Shown: piece after piece, positions 7,872 to 19,100 of the stretch
Layout of the letters: each line of letters opens with the position of its first letter
Numbering within the stretch: the first letter of the stretch is position 1
Origin: Parendozoicomonas sp. Alg238-R29
Lineage (GTDB): Bacteria; Pseudomonadota; Gammaproteobacteria; Pseudomonadales; Endozoicomonadaceae
Assembly (NCBI RefSeq): GCF_947331445.1
Contig: NZ_CAMZOG010000003.1
Coordinates: 1-64,000, forward strand
Length of the DNA: 64,000 bases
Reading direction: 5' to 3'
The notes under the pieces: generated by a model
The model's input: only the letters and a program-made list of their open reading frames with translations
Told to the model about the DNA's origin: nothing
Database searches by the model: none
Program-made: the position numbers and the translations under genes

Positions 7872-8717
7872 ATGACACCCATCAGTTTCGAATTTTTCCC
7901 CACCCAGACAGAAATCGGTGCGGAGAAACTGCAAGTTCAGGCCCAGCAGCTGGCAGTAAGTAACCCTGAGTTTTACTCCGTCACTTACGGAGCAGGCGGT
8001 TCCACACGTGGTCGAACCCGTGGAACTCTGTTGGCAACCAGAGAAACTACCGCTCAGCCGGTTATGCCTCACCTTGCCTGCCTTGGTCACAGTAAAGAAG
8101 AAGTCCTCTACATTCTCAAAGATTATCAATCTCTGGGAATCAACAGGATTATTGCTCTCCGTGGAGATTTGCCGTCGGGTATGGGGCGACTGGACAATGC
8201 AGAATTTCAGTACGCCAGTGAACTCATCGCATTTATCCGTGAGGCAACAGGCGACCACTTCCATATAGAAACTGCAGCCTACCCGGAAGTTCACCCTCAG
8301 GCTCGTTCTATGGATTCAGACCTGGATAACTTCCGGCGTAAAGTAGATGCGGGAGCAAATTCTGCGATCACTCAGTATTTCTTTAATCCAGACAGCTATT
8401 TCTACTTTATGGATCGTATAGCTGCCATGGGAATTGATGTGCCAGTTGTCCCGGGAATTATGCCCATAACCAACTATATGAAGCTGGCTCGTTTCTCCGA
8501 TGCCTGTGGTGCCGAATTGCCTCGCTGGTTGCGCAAACAACTGGAAGCTTATGGTGACGATAGCGCCAGCATTCGTCAGTTTGGCGAAGAGACAGTATCA
8601 AGGATGTGCGAAAAATTGATCGCCTTTGGTGTACCGTCGCTGCATTTCTACACACTGAACCAGGCAGCGCCTTCTCTGGCTATTGTTAAAAATCTTGGGT
8701 TATATCCAGAGAGCTAA
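7872..8717 (+). CDS. metF: Methylenetetrahydrofolate reductase
   Basis: MetF reduces 5,10-methylenetetrahydrofolate to 5-methyltetrahydrofolate with FAD, supplying the methyl group for methionine synthesis. The 281-residue protein starts MTPISFEFFPTQT, the conserved beta1 motif with the catalytic glutamate, and carries SVTYGAGGSTR and the ALRGD region that contacts FAD. Length and domain match the family. It follows ahcY in a methyl-cycle operon. The usual start codons are missing at normal distance from the strong Shine-Dalgarno at 7830, so the leader may fold to bring it closer. A terminator follows. Confidence 0.95.
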   Translation: MTPISFEFFPTQTEIGAEKLQVQAQQLAVSNPEFYSVTYGAGGSTRGRTRGTLLATRETTAQPVMPHLACLGHSKEEVLYILKDYQSLGINRIIALRGDLPSGMGRLDNAEFQYASELIAFIREATGDHFHIETAAYPEVHPQARSMDSDLDNFRRKVDAGANSAITQYFFNPDSYFYFMDRIAAMGIDVPVVPGIMPITNYMKLARFSDACGAELPRWLRKQLEAYGDDSASIRQFGEETVSRMCEKLIAFGVPSLHFYTLNQAAPSLAIVKNLGLYPES

Positions 8718-8732
8718 ACACTCACCTGTATC

Positions 8733-8770
8733 GGGGCGGAAGCTTAACCTTCTGCCCCCATTATTCTCAT
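8733..8770 (+). terminator. Terminator after metF
   Basis: A GC-rich 10-bp stem (GGGGCGGAAG with CTTCTGCCCC, one G-U pair) and a CTTAAC loop are followed by CATTATTCTCAT, 15 bases after the metF stop. The tail is only moderately U-rich. Confidence 0.75.
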
Positions 8771-8813
8771 AACTCATGCTGCACCACTTCCCCACCCTGA
8801 CTGATAATTTTAA

Positions 8814-9122
8814 GCATGCCGGGATACCCGAGCCATACTTGTTAAAATCATGACAGACAGCGTTCATAGCGAGCGCGGACAACACATGGTGAGCCACCTT
8901 AACTGGATACACAGCCATTCAATTACTAACGGTGATTATTTATACACACTGGCACTGTTTATTATTGAGCCCGACCGTTGGATGAATAGCTTTGGCTATC
9001 GAAAGCTGAAAAGCTCAGAGCAATATGCACTTTATCGAGAATTTAAAGACCTTGGTGAGGCAATGAACATCAAGGATATGAAGGCTTCAGCCTGGATCCT
9101 AAAAAACTGGTGGGGCGTATAA
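8814..9122 (+). pseudogene. Fragment of an MpaB/DUF2236-family oxygenase
   Basis: The longest ATG frame (8850-9122) gives 90 residues, and the frame is open back to 8814. The segment NGDYLYTLALFIIEPDRW followed by GYRKLKSSE and DLGEAMNI resembles the central part of the MpaB/DUF2236 family of haem-containing oxygenases, normally about 250-400 residues long. Neither the N-terminal nor the C-terminal part is present nearby. No good ribosome site was seen. It is most simply a decayed remnant, although a short expressed protein cannot be excluded. Confidence 0.55.
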
Positions 9123-9161
9123 CTCCTGGAGGCGGCTGCCCATATCACCACACCGATAAAC

Positions 9162-9878
9162 CTAATCAACAAGATAATACTCTACAGTAGAGATCACTCT
9201 CACCCGTTTGATGTAAGGTGTATTCCGATCGCGATCATTGATCTGGAATACCCCCTGGCGGGCTGACTTAATCTTGCCAAGTTTGCTGTCTGAGTCGCGG
9301 GCAAATTTTTCGGCTACTTCGCGAGCTTTCTGGGTAGCTTCTTCGATCATCTTTGGTTTTAGATCATTCAATCCGTTAAACAGAAACTCTGTCCGTGCAT
9401 TGTAATCATCTGTACTGAAAGCAATACCCTGTCGTCCAAGCTCACCGACATCCTGCATAGCTGTTCTGACTTTATTCACCTCACTGGTATAAACAGTGAC
9501 CACAGAATCTGCAGTGTATCGAAAACGGATTTTGCTGGTATCAACGTAACTGTTGGCCTCGTTGTCGGTTATAGACGGTGGGCTTATGGAAACATCATCC
9601 CGGGCAAAGCCTTTTGACTGAAGGAAGGTAATGATCTGTTGATTTTTTTCATCGATACCATTGATCAGATTACCCAGCTGATTGTCCGCCTGCTTAAAGC
9701 GAATCGGCCAGATAGCAATATCTGCCGGAACTTCCTGTTCAGATAAACCCTTCACTACAACAGAGCGATTGAGGGTCTGAAAACGCACGATTCCTTCGGC
9801 TAACTGGTAACCACCAATAGCCAAGCCTGCTACAAAGCAGATGCCAAGAATCAATGATGGAACCGTTCGCTCTGTCAC
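9162..9878 (-). CDS. SIMPL-domain (DUF541) protein
   Basis: The GTG at 9878 is chosen because AAGGAG lies six bases upstream; the longer frame to 9908 lacks this. The 238-residue protein has one N-terminal hydrophobic segment (signal anchor, about 5-25), then the SIMPL/DUF541 fold beginning RSVVVKGLSEQEVPAD. The family is periplasmic or envelope-anchored and of uncertain function, sometimes linked to oxidative stress. It is transcribed away from rsmE, with their promoters in the 9879-9999 interval. Confidence 0.85.
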   Translation of the reverse strand: MTERTVPSLILGICFVAGLAIGGYQLAEGIVRFQTLNRSVVVKGLSEQEVPADIAIWPIRFKQADNQLGNLINGIDEKNQQIITFLQSKGFARDDVSISPPSITDNEANSYVDTSKIRFRYTADSVVTVYTSEVNKVRTAMQDVGELGRQGIAFSTDDYNARTEFLFNGLNDLKPKMIEEATQKAREVAEKFARDSDSKLGKIKSARQGVFQINDRDRNTPYIKRVRVISTVEYYLVD

Positions 9879-9999
9879 AATCCACTCCTTCGTAAACCGT
9901 CGCCTCAAAAAGCCTAAGGTAGTTTAGTATTCAACCACCCCATTCGTTACAATAATCAGGCTTTTTTCTTACCCGCCAACTTCTTCTGTAGACAAGCCC

Positions 10000-10734
10000 A
10001 TGCGCAACCCTCGTATTTATGCTCCCGTAACTCTTGATGACTATCAGCCTGTAGACCTTCCTGAGAGTGCAGCCAATCATGTGGGCCGGGTTTTGCGTTT
10101 GAAAGCCAGCGACCCGCTCATTCTTTTTAATGGGGAAGGCGGCTGCTGGCAGGCTCGTGTGAGTGAGGTTACCAAGAAGAAAGTTCAGGTCGTACCATTG
10201 GAACACATGCCCGGAGATAAAGAATCCCCTTTGCATATTTCTCTCGGCCAAACCCTGAGTCGGGGAGAGCGAATGGATTATGCCATCCAAAAAGCTGTAG
10301 AGTGTGGTGTAACAGAAATCACGCCCCTGTTTACAGAACGCTGTGAGGTGAAACTCAACAGTGAGCGTCAGGACAAACGGCTGCGCCATTGGCAACAGGT
10401 TATTATCAGCGCCTGTGAACAGTGTGGTCGAAATAGACTTCCAGTCATTCACCCTCCCGTGCAAATCAACGACTGGCTGGAAGGTCGTACAACCCAGCTC
10501 AACTTTGTACTTCATCACAGAACAGAGAAAGCTTTGACTGGGTATGAACAACCAGAGTCCGTTTCCTTGCTTATCGGGCCTGAAGGCGGCCTGACTGCTG
10601 ATGAAATTTCACTGGCCGAACAAAAGCAGTTTCATCCGCTGGCTCTTGGGCCTCGAGTTCTCAGAACTGAGACTGCTCCGATCTCTGCCATAAGCCTGAT
10701 GCAATATATCTGGGGCGACTGGCGACAGTCATAA
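10000..10734 (+). CDS. rsmE: 16S rRNA (uracil-1498-N3)-methyltransferase
   Basis: RsmE methylates U1498 of 16S rRNA in the 30S subunit. The 244-residue protein has the PUA-like N-terminal domain (about 1-70) and the SPOUT knot, with QKAVECGVTEITPL, LLIGPEGGLTADE and LGPRVLRTETAP, the last two forming the SAM-binding knot. Length and motifs are typical. The gene is followed by a lipoprotein gene 23 bases downstream, probably on the same transcript. Confidence 0.95.
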   Translation: MRNPRIYAPVTLDDYQPVDLPESAANHVGRVLRLKASDPLILFNGEGGCWQARVSEVTKKKVQVVPLEHMPGDKESPLHISLGQTLSRGERMDYAIQKAVECGVTEITPLFTERCEVKLNSERQDKRLRHWQQVIISACEQCGRNRLPVIHPPVQINDWLEGRTTQLNFVLHHRTEKALTGYEQPESVSLLIGPEGGLTADEISLAEQKQFHPLALGPRVLRTETAPISAISLMQYIWGDWRQS

Positions 10735-10757
10735 CCTAAGACCTACAATCAGCAGCC

Positions 10758-11570
10758 ATGAAAAGACTGTCACTGTATTTCATTCTATGTTTTCTAGCTG
10801 CCTGCTCCTTCAATGAGGAAACTCAGGTTGTGCATCCCCTTTGCATCAGCGAACTGGTACAGATGCACTCCGGGTCACAACCGGCCTCTATAAACCTTTC
10901 TGCATGTCAGAAGAAATATAACGGCCTGAGTTTTACTGCTGAGTCTCCTTGGGAAGCGTCGTGGTCAGCCGATCAGAACTCAGAAGGACATATCAATGAA
11001 GACCTACCGGTATTTTCTGCTTACAAAATTGCCGGCGGGTTAGATGATGATCAGGTATTGCTGACTCACATTGCAAACTATGGTGGCAGCGGAACATTCA
11101 CTAATGCAGTTATTGTAAAAGGCCTGACTCTTAACCTCTCAGGAAAGATGCCATCAACGCTTGAGGTTGTTGAGGTATTCGCAGGCGGTGACCGTTGTTT
11201 CGGTGGAATTGATGATCTTCTTATTCAGACACCGAACAGATTTATCATTACCCGCAGGATCACTCCGGCAGAACTTATCAACTTTGGTCAGGGTGAAAAA
11301 ACGCCATCAACAACACTTCCGGACTGTGCCCTCTGCTGTATTGGCACAATTTCTGAAAGTTACTCTCTCACGGGTTCAAGCCACTTGAACCGTGTTACGA
11401 TTTTTCCGCAGGCATCTTTTCCACGAATACCAGAAGGTGACAGCGGTGCTGTGAGCCGCTGCCTTTATCAGTTACTTCCGGATATCAATCATCGAATGGA
11501 ACTGAACAAAGAGGAACTGGAGGCACTGCACATGCAATTTAAACGTCAGTGCCTCAATAATGGAGAATAG
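10758..11570 (+). CDS. Putative lipoprotein, unknown family
   Basis: The 270-residue protein starts with a lipoprotein signal peptide ending in the lipobox LAAC (Cys16). The mature part is rich in cysteine (for example CALCC near residue 192) and has glycine-rich strands such as NYGGSGTF, suggesting a beta-rich periplasmic domain with disulfides. No family was recognised. It lies just downstream of rsmE and converges with chpC, leaving six bases between them. Confidence 0.75.
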   Translation: MKRLSLYFILCFLAACSFNEETQVVHPLCISELVQMHSGSQPASINLSACQKKYNGLSFTAESPWEASWSADQNSEGHINEDLPVFSAYKIAGGLDDDQVLLTHIANYGGSGTFTNAVIVKGLTLNLSGKMPSTLEVVEVFAGGDRCFGGIDDLLIQTPNRFIITRRITPAELINFGQGEKTPSTTLPDCALCCIGTISESYSLTGSSHLNRVTIFPQASFPRIPEGDSGAVSRCLYQLLPDINHRMELNKEELEALHMQFKRQCLNNGE

Positions 11571-11576
11571 CAGCCA

Positions 11577-12032
11577 TCACGCTGAAAGCAGTTTTTCTTC
11601 CAGTTTATCCAAGTCAGGAATGATGGCCTCTGACCCAGCGGCACTGACTCCCATGCTGACAACATCTGCACTGTTATTCTTGGTTTTGAGCGGCATAACA
11701 TCACCAGCTTCAACCTTGACCGAGCGAGGAATGCCTTCAACAGGAATGGCGTAAAAGGGCAGATCGCTATTTCTGGAAACACCATTGAGAATCGCTAAAC
11801 GGGTTTCGGTTGTTGGCTTTTGCAATGTTTTGTTTCCGGCAAGCTCAAAAGAAACCACCGGTACAGTTTCATCCCGCCAGAGGATCTCACCAAGAAACCA
11901 CTCAGGCTTTCCCTGAACAGGGTTTGGAGCCTGATAGGGAATCATTTCCGCAACAACAGCACCCGGAACCAGTAAAACATCATCGGACACTGACACCAGC
12001 ATCGCTGCAATCTGTTGAGTATTTTCTGCCAT
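11577..12032 (-). CDS. chpC: CheW-like protein ChpC
   Basis: This 151-residue CheW-domain protein is the last gene of the Pil-Chp operon, five bases after chpB. CheW-like proteins couple chemoreceptors to a CheA-type kinase. The fold is visible in the N-terminal strand pattern, AEMIPYQAP and WFLGEILWRDETVPVVSFE, the last being the typical CheW strand. In P. aeruginosa ChpC gives alternative receptor input into ChpA. The chpD and chpE genes that follow in Pseudomonas are absent here. Confidence 0.85.
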   Translation of the reverse strand: MAENTQQIAAMLVSVSDDVLLVPGAVVAEMIPYQAPNPVQGKPEWFLGEILWRDETVPVVSFELAGNKTLQKPTTETRLAILNGVSRNSDLPFYAIPVEGIPRSVKVEAGDVMPLKTKNNSADVVSMGVSAAGSEAIIPDLDKLEEKLLSA

Positions 12033-12037
12033 GATCT

Positions 12038-13102
12038 TTAATCTCCAGAGACAACCTGACTATTTTTCTGTTTCAGGTTGCTCTCTATTGTTTTTGTCAG
12101 CTTTTCCGCCAGTTCTTTAGGGGTTCCTTGCCAGTCATCACAGCCAACTTCGATAATGGATTCTGGCATCAGGCTGCTGGCACAGCTCTCTGGGGTCTGT
12201 ACCCAGACTGGACGTTTATTCCGATGATAATGGCGAGCCTCACAGGAACCATCTTTTCCCATTCCGGAAAAAATAATTGTACCGCTGGTCTGTGGCCAGG
12301 CTCGGCGAACTGTTTCCATAACCTCATCGATATTCGGGCTGTATGAGCCACTCCACCCCTGATCCATAAGATGCAATCTTCGCCGACTATCAAATTCGAT
12401 CTTGTAGTCAACAGGAGTCAGAAGAATATCGCCTTCCTCCAATACCAGTCCTGGACTTGTAGCCACAACATTAAAGAAGCTGTGGCGAGCAATTGTGGAA
12501 GCCAGTGTAGAAGCAAACTCTCTATCGATATGTTGTGCATAAACAAAAGCGACAGGTAGCCCTTCAGGCAAGTCATCCAAAAATTGTTTTACTGCATTTG
12601 GCCCACCAAGAGAGGCGCCCAGCACCCACACCGTTTCAGCAACCTTTCCTGTGCGTGCCGAATGTCTTTTCTGGAAAGGTTTAATCGGCCAGGTCACAAC
12701 CCGCTGATCGTTTTCAATGTTAGAGGTTGAATGCTCTACAGTAGGCTCAGGATCACGAAACTCATTCAGCTTGTAAGTAAGCCTGCGCTCCCAGCGAAGC
12801 TTAAGATCAGAAGAGCTTGCTCCTGATGCTTGACTATCTGGCAAGCCAATATCGTAAAACACTGGCACACGCGGAATGTCAGCCAACTGATCAAACAACT
12901 CGTCGTGATTGTCTTCATTCTCCAGATCAATCAGCCAAACCCGCACAACAGGAGACTCCAGCAAACTTTCGCTGCAGCCTTCCGGTGGAATATTGACAAC
13001 AACGGTAAACCCTTTTTCTTCAAGAGTTTGCCGAAGCCGCTGCCGTACAAGAGTCCGGTCAGCGATAATGCCTATTCCTGTGCGGGTTTTCTGATCAATC
13101 AT
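12038..13102 (-). CDS. chpB: CheB-type methylesterase ChpB
   Basis: ChpB removes methyl groups from the receptor PilJ and so adapts the pilus chemosensory system. The start is set at 13102 (MIDQKTRTG), overlapping the chpA stop by eight bases; an upstream in-frame start lies inside chpA. The 354-residue protein has a degenerate N-terminal receiver-like region and a C-terminal CheB methylesterase domain (about 170-335). The catalytic triad motifs are GASLGGP (Ser), QHIDRE (His) and GMGKDG (Asp). The phospho-acceptor aspartate of a normal CheB receiver is not obvious. Confidence 0.92.
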   Translation of the reverse strand: MIDQKTRTGIGIIADRTLVRQRLRQTLEEKGFTVVVNIPPEGCSESLLESPVVRVWLIDLENEDNHDELFDQLADIPRVPVFYDIGLPDSQASGASSSDLKLRWERRLTYKLNEFRDPEPTVEHSTSNIENDQRVVTWPIKPFQKRHSARTGKVAETVWVLGASLGGPNAVKQFLDDLPEGLPVAFVYAQHIDREFASTLASTIARHSFFNVVATSPGLVLEEGDILLTPVDYKIEFDSRRRLHLMDQGWSGSYSPNIDEVMETVRRAWPQTSGTIIFSGMGKDGSCEARHYHRNKRPVWVQTPESCASSLMPESIIEVGCDDWQGTPKELAEKLTKTIESNLKQKNSQVVSGD

Positions 13103-16100
13103 GGCGCTTAGCGAATCCGCTGATGGTTTCAAGCAGCACGCCTTCCTGGAACGGCTTACCAAGGTACTCATTCACACCAATATCCTGCGCGCGCTGACGG
13201 TGCTTCTCGCCTGTACGGGAGGTGATCATGATGATTGGAAGGTCTTTCAACTCCGGATGGTTACGCACAGCAGTTGCAACTTCAAAACCGTCCATTCGTG
13301 GCATTTCAATATCAAGCAACATCACTGCTGGGCGGTGCTCCTGCAGTAGAGAGATTGCTTCAACACCATCCCGAGCAGAAACAGTGCGGTAGCCATTACG
13401 CTTCAGCAGACGACCAGTAACTTTCCGAACTGTTACAGAGTCATCCACAACCATAACCAAATTATTTTCTTCTTCAATAACAGGAGCTGCTGTTTGAGCT
13501 GCACCTTCAGAAACTTGCTGCTTGGTATAACCGAGCAACAACCCTACGGGGTCAAGAATCACAACCACCCGTCCATCACCAAGAATGGTTGCGCCACTTA
13601 CACCTCGTACGCCAGCAAATTGTGGCCCCAGACTTTTTACTACCACTTCACGACTGGCAACCAGACTGTCTACATGGATAGCAATGCCGCTATCACCGGC
13701 ACGCACAAGAAGAACTGGTAACTCATGGGTGACATTTTCCAACTTTGGCTTTCGGTCATGCAGCAATTCACCCAGATAATGCAGCTGATAACTACGACCG
13801 GCATATTCAAGTGTCTGGTCATCAGCACTATAATGACTTTCCAGCTCAAACGGGCTCAGTCGTACTATACCTTCGAGTGTGTTCAGTGGAATGGCATACT
13901 GCTCTTCACCCACATTAACCATCAATGCCCGGTTAACAGAAAGAGTGAATGGCAGGCGAATTTCAAACTCTGTTCCCTTGCCTTCTTCTGTATGGATATC
14001 AATGTGCCCACCAAGCTGCTTAAGCTCACTGTTCACAACATCCATACCCACACCACGACCGGATATTTGCGTAACATTCGATGCTGTAGTGAATCCGGGT
14101 TGGAAAATCATATGAGAGATATCACTCTCTGAAACTTCCGCATTAGCATCCAGCAACCCTTTTTCAACGGCCTTGCTGCGTACCGCATCGAGATTCAAAC
14201 CACGGCCATCGTCGGCAAGAGAGAGAACAATTTCTCCACCTTCCCGCTCAAGGTTCAGGCGAATTTCCCCAGCTTCTGGTTTGCCATTAGCTACGCGTAA
14301 TTGGCTGGAATCTTCAATACCATGGTCAATGGCATTACGAAGCATATGCTCCAGTGGAGCAACCATTCGTTCCATAACAGAACGATCCATTTCTCCTTCA
14401 GCATTCACAACCTTCAGTTCAACCTGCTTGCCCAGTTCAGCAGATACCTGCCGCACAATTCGGCGAAGTCGTGGCAACATACGGTTGAATGGCAGCATCC
14501 GCGTACGCATCAAACCTTCCTGCAGCTCCGTATTGATACGGGACTGTTGAAGCAGAAGGGTTTCAGAGTCACGGTTCTTGTCTTCCAGTGCGCCTTTGAG
14601 ATCCATAAGGTCAGTGGCAGATTCCACAAGTGCACGGGACAACTGGGTCAATTCCGAGTACTGGTCCATTTCCAGTGGGTCGAAATCAGGATGGTCAGCA
14701 ACATCACCTTCATGACGGGAAAGAATCTGAGCCTGTGTTTCAATATCAAGTCGGCGCAACTGCCCCTGCAAACGATCAATGGTGGTATGCATCTCTTTCA
14801 GGGTGAAGTTGAAATCACTGATCTGCTGTTCAATACGAGAACGGGATATACTGGTTTCACCAGCAAGGTTTACCAATTCATCAAGAAGTTCGGCAGAAAC
14901 CCGAACCATTTCTTTGTCGCTGGTTTCTGTTCGTGCATCTGCCGCCTTTTGCAGAATCTCGGCAGCAGGAGCACTGATGCGCTCGTCATTATCTGGAGCA
15001 CCAGAACCAGGGAAAGGCACAACATTACTGTCAGCTATCGGTACGACTTCTTGTTGTGCAGAAGCACTCAGGGCGTTCAGAATGGCATCAAAACCACTGT
15101 GCAACTGCCCCTGCAAACCCGCAAGCTCTTTGATCGCTGCAACATCAATATCAGACGTTCCTAACTCCTGTATCTGCTGCACCTTCATTTCAAAGTTATG
15201 GCTGTCTTCACCCAGAGTTTGAAGGCCCGCCATTCGGGCACTGCCTTTCAGGGTGTGAAGGCTTCGCATGAGCAGCTCTGGCCATTCACGATTCCCGGGT
15301 TCTTCAATCCAGCCGGTCACCTGTTTTTCAATTTCGTCGAGAAGATCCCCTGCCTCTTCCTTAAAGATGTCGATCATTTCCAGATCAATATCTTCAGGCA
15401 ACTCAACTGACGCAACAGACTTCTGCGCAAGATCAGCTTCAGGCTCAGGCGTTGTTTCAGCAGTAACCTCTGGAGTTTGAATGACTTCATGAGCCGGTTC
15501 TTCACTTGACTGTTCAGTATCCGCCGCCTGTTTCATAACAGCTCGGATTTCTTTGCAGAGACCATCTGCAGGCGTGCAAGGGTTATGAGAGCGGATAGCA
15601 CTGAGCATTTCTTCCAGAGCATCATGACCCCGAAGCAGAAGGTTAATCAGGTCATTCGAAGCCTGCAGGCGACGCTGGCTAAGTGCTTCATAAACATCTT
15701 CCAGTTCATGGCCAAGATCACCGATTGCAGTAATACCCGCCATACGAGCACCACCTTTTATGGTGTGCAGATGACGCTGCAATTCAGCAAGATCTGTCAG
15801 GTCTGAAGTTTCATCGAGCCAGCGGTAAAGTGCAGCTGAAGCTGCACCAAGATTATCAACCGCTTCATCGAGGAAGATGGCAACCAGTTCTGGATCGATA
15901 TCATCATCTTCAACGATTTCAACAGAAGCAACTGGCAAAACCTGTTCGGTATTGGCCTGCTGATCTACAGACGACAGCTCTTCAACAGTTTCTTCAATAG
16001 CATGGGATATATCTTCAAACTCTGGCTCTGCTTCAAGGCCATCAACCAGAGCCTGCAATCTTGAAAGGATTGACTCAGACTGTACAGGTGACTGCTGGGC

Positions 16101-19100
16101 AGCCAGCTGATCCATCATATCAACAAGATGGTCATGGGCTGTAATCAGCGTTTCCAGTGCAGCATCGGAAACATTCTCCGCTTTGTTTCTTAAGGTCTGG
16201 TAAACAACTATCAGTTGCTCTGAAGCATCGGCAAAAATATCCTGCTCAATCTCTCTGGCGCTGTCGACTAACGACTGAAGACCGGTTTGAAAATCATTAA
16301 TCAGGTTATCTTCAGGATTCCGATTCCATTCCCGCAGAGACGGTGCTGCATCCAGCACCAGATCCATATACTTGGTAATAAAAGAAGAAATGGAAGGTTT
16401 TGTGTGTAAAGACTCGGTCTGTTCGTCCACACAGGCAGCTATGCGTTCTTCATAGAGCTCCTGTACATCAGCAGCAAGCTCAATCGCACCGGATATTTCA
16501 AGATCCTGGTACACGCCTGCATTAATCTGATCCAGGCTTTCCTGAAGTAACAGGCTGGTACGAGTTAATAAACCTACAACCTGCTCATCGGCCTCAAGCC
16601 CCATACTACGGAACTCTTTCGCCATGCGTTCCAGCCCGGACACCAGCTCAGCCACATGGGTAAGGCCAGCCATACCGGCGCTGCCTTTTAAGGTGTGTAG
16701 AGCAAGTTGCAATCCATCACTGATAACGAGTGAGCTTTCTGACTTATTAAACTGATCAATAAAGACGTTTACAGTGCCGAGGTGAGTCAAAGCTTCTTTG
16801 CTGAAAATAACCAGCAGTTCAGAATCCATATCCAGAACAGATTCTGCTTCCTGTTCCCCTTCTGGCGTCACTTCGTTATCAAAGGGGGTTTCTTCAAGAA
16901 GAATATCTTCCAGCGCGATATCCTCAGAAAATACCTCCTCCGAGACAACCTCTTCAGATATAGCCTTTAACGACTCATCCAGAGCAATCGTCTCAAGCTC
17001 GATTTCTTCAACTTCAATTTCAGATTCTGTGAATTCTTCTGGAGATTCTTCGTCCAGTTCAAAGCTGAGATCCAGCTCGTCTTCATCAAGGCTGATTTCA
17101 CAGTCTTCAATTGCGCTATCGACAGTATTTTCAACAGCATTCTCAGCAGCACTTTCGACTTCAGTTTCAACCTGAACTGGAACTTCTCCACGGCTCCAGG
17201 CATCGGCTTCATCCATGCAAGCCTGAACTTCATCGGTTATCTGTTGACGACTATTAGCAAAGTCATCCACAAGAGCAGGAAGTAGTGCAATCACCCGATC
17301 AACCAGATTGACGATGGCATCACAGCTGCCCACCGTGCCTTCAATAACCCGGTTGAGCATATTCTCGACTGACCAGCCCAGCTCGCCAACAACCGTCGCC
17401 CCAACCATGCGACCACTGCCTTTCAGTGTATGGAAGCCCCGGCGAAACTCTGTCAGTGCTTCCTGGTCTTGCTGGTTTGCCTGCCAGCGTGGGAAGTATT
17501 CCTGCAATAATTCCCGAACTTCACCAACCTCTTCTGCAAAGATTTCAATGAGTTCTTCATCGAGTTCGTCTTCTTCCTCTTCAACAACTGCGACAGGAAT
17601 AGTTTCTTCTTGCTCCAGACCAACAATCTCAAGATCTGGAATCTCTATCTCTTCGATAACCTCAACAGTGTCCGCAGGTTCCTGCTGCTCTGAACTTCCA
17701 GAAGCCCCCAGCTCCAAAACTTCCAGATCATCAAAGCTCAGTTCTACCTCAGCACTTTGCTCAGCACTTTCCTCAAGCTCGACATCATCCAGCTCAAAAT
17801 CGATATTAAGATCAATTTCTCCACTGAATTCGTCAACAGTAAAGTCTTCAATTGTTAGCTCTTCGGTATCTGGAGCGACAATTTCTACTTCTTGGACATC
17901 AATATCTGCCGTTTCTGTAAGGCCAAGCTGTTCAAGACTTTCACAGGCAATATCCAGAATCGACTCACCTTGTTCGTCATCACCGTCACCCAATCGCTCA
18001 AGGTAGTATTCCGCGCCAGCCAGTACATCAGCCAACAGCTCCATACTTGCCCACTCCGGATCAGCATCTGAAGGCAGCAAAACCTTCTCTACATAATCAC
18101 TTGCCGACTTGACCAGTTGAGACACACGACTTTGGCTGATAATTTCCAGACTTCCGTAAACAGAAGCAAGGGTTTCAGGTACAGGCTCAAGGTAACTCTT
18201 GTCCCATTGCAGGGCGGTAAAATCAACAATGGCTCCCTTAGCCTGATCAAGTCCGGTACAAGCTTCCTGAATAACTGTACGGCGGGCGTTGAGGAAATCA
18301 GCAGATTCTTCAGACGGTTGTAAAACTCCCGTGCTTTTATCAGCCATACCGCTGAGAGTCGCTTCCACATAGAGAAGGCTGCCAGCGATATCCATCAGCT
18401 GGTTATCATCGTGATTCTGACTGTTTATGGTGGTAGAAAGAGCTTCAATTTGCTCAAGGATAATCTTTCTGGGAATCCCCATTCCCAGAACAGCCAGAGT
18501 GTCTGCAATTTGTCTCAAGGCTGGAATCTGCTCGGACAATGCGGAACCCTCAGGGTTACGCACATACAAGTCCAAAGCATCTTTCACTGTCATCAATTCT
18601 TCAGACAGTGCTTTAACAACTGAGCCCATGGCTTCACGATCAGGGCCACTCAGCTTTTCGCGCTCCCGGTTCACGGTTTCTTCATCCAGAAGCGCAATAC
18701 CTAGCTGGTACTTCTCTTTCATCTCCTGCGCTTTCGGAGAAGAGCAGGTACTTAGGGCGATGTAATAGAGTGAGTTTTTCAGAAGGTCTTCAGGAACAGG
18801 CTGGTTAAATGCCGTTGGCCCACCATTAACCAAACGCTGGAGAACCTGGTCTATCTGACGCAAAAGGTTACGAATAGTTGGGTTATTCTGAATTCCGCCA
18901 GCCACCAGGGCCTGAACCAGCCCTTGAGCGATAGGCCAGATATCCTTGGAAGGTAAGCCTTCGCACAAGGATTCCATGCGATTAAAAACACGATCCAGAT
19001 AATTCTGGCTGACTTTATCAGATGGGTTTTTAAAGAAACCAACAAGAGCAAACTGGTACATCTGCCGCAGCTTTTTCACCAGCTGCATAAGAGAATCACT

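Noticed and set aside
14301..15164. Long plus-strand frame opposite chpA (287 codons)
   Set aside because: It lies wholly antisense to the ChpA kinase core, which has clear motifs, and its translation shows no domain.
17308..18006. Serine-rich plus-strand frame opposite chpA
   Set aside because: It mirrors Glu/Asp-rich linker codons of ChpA read on the other strand; no start signal or family features.
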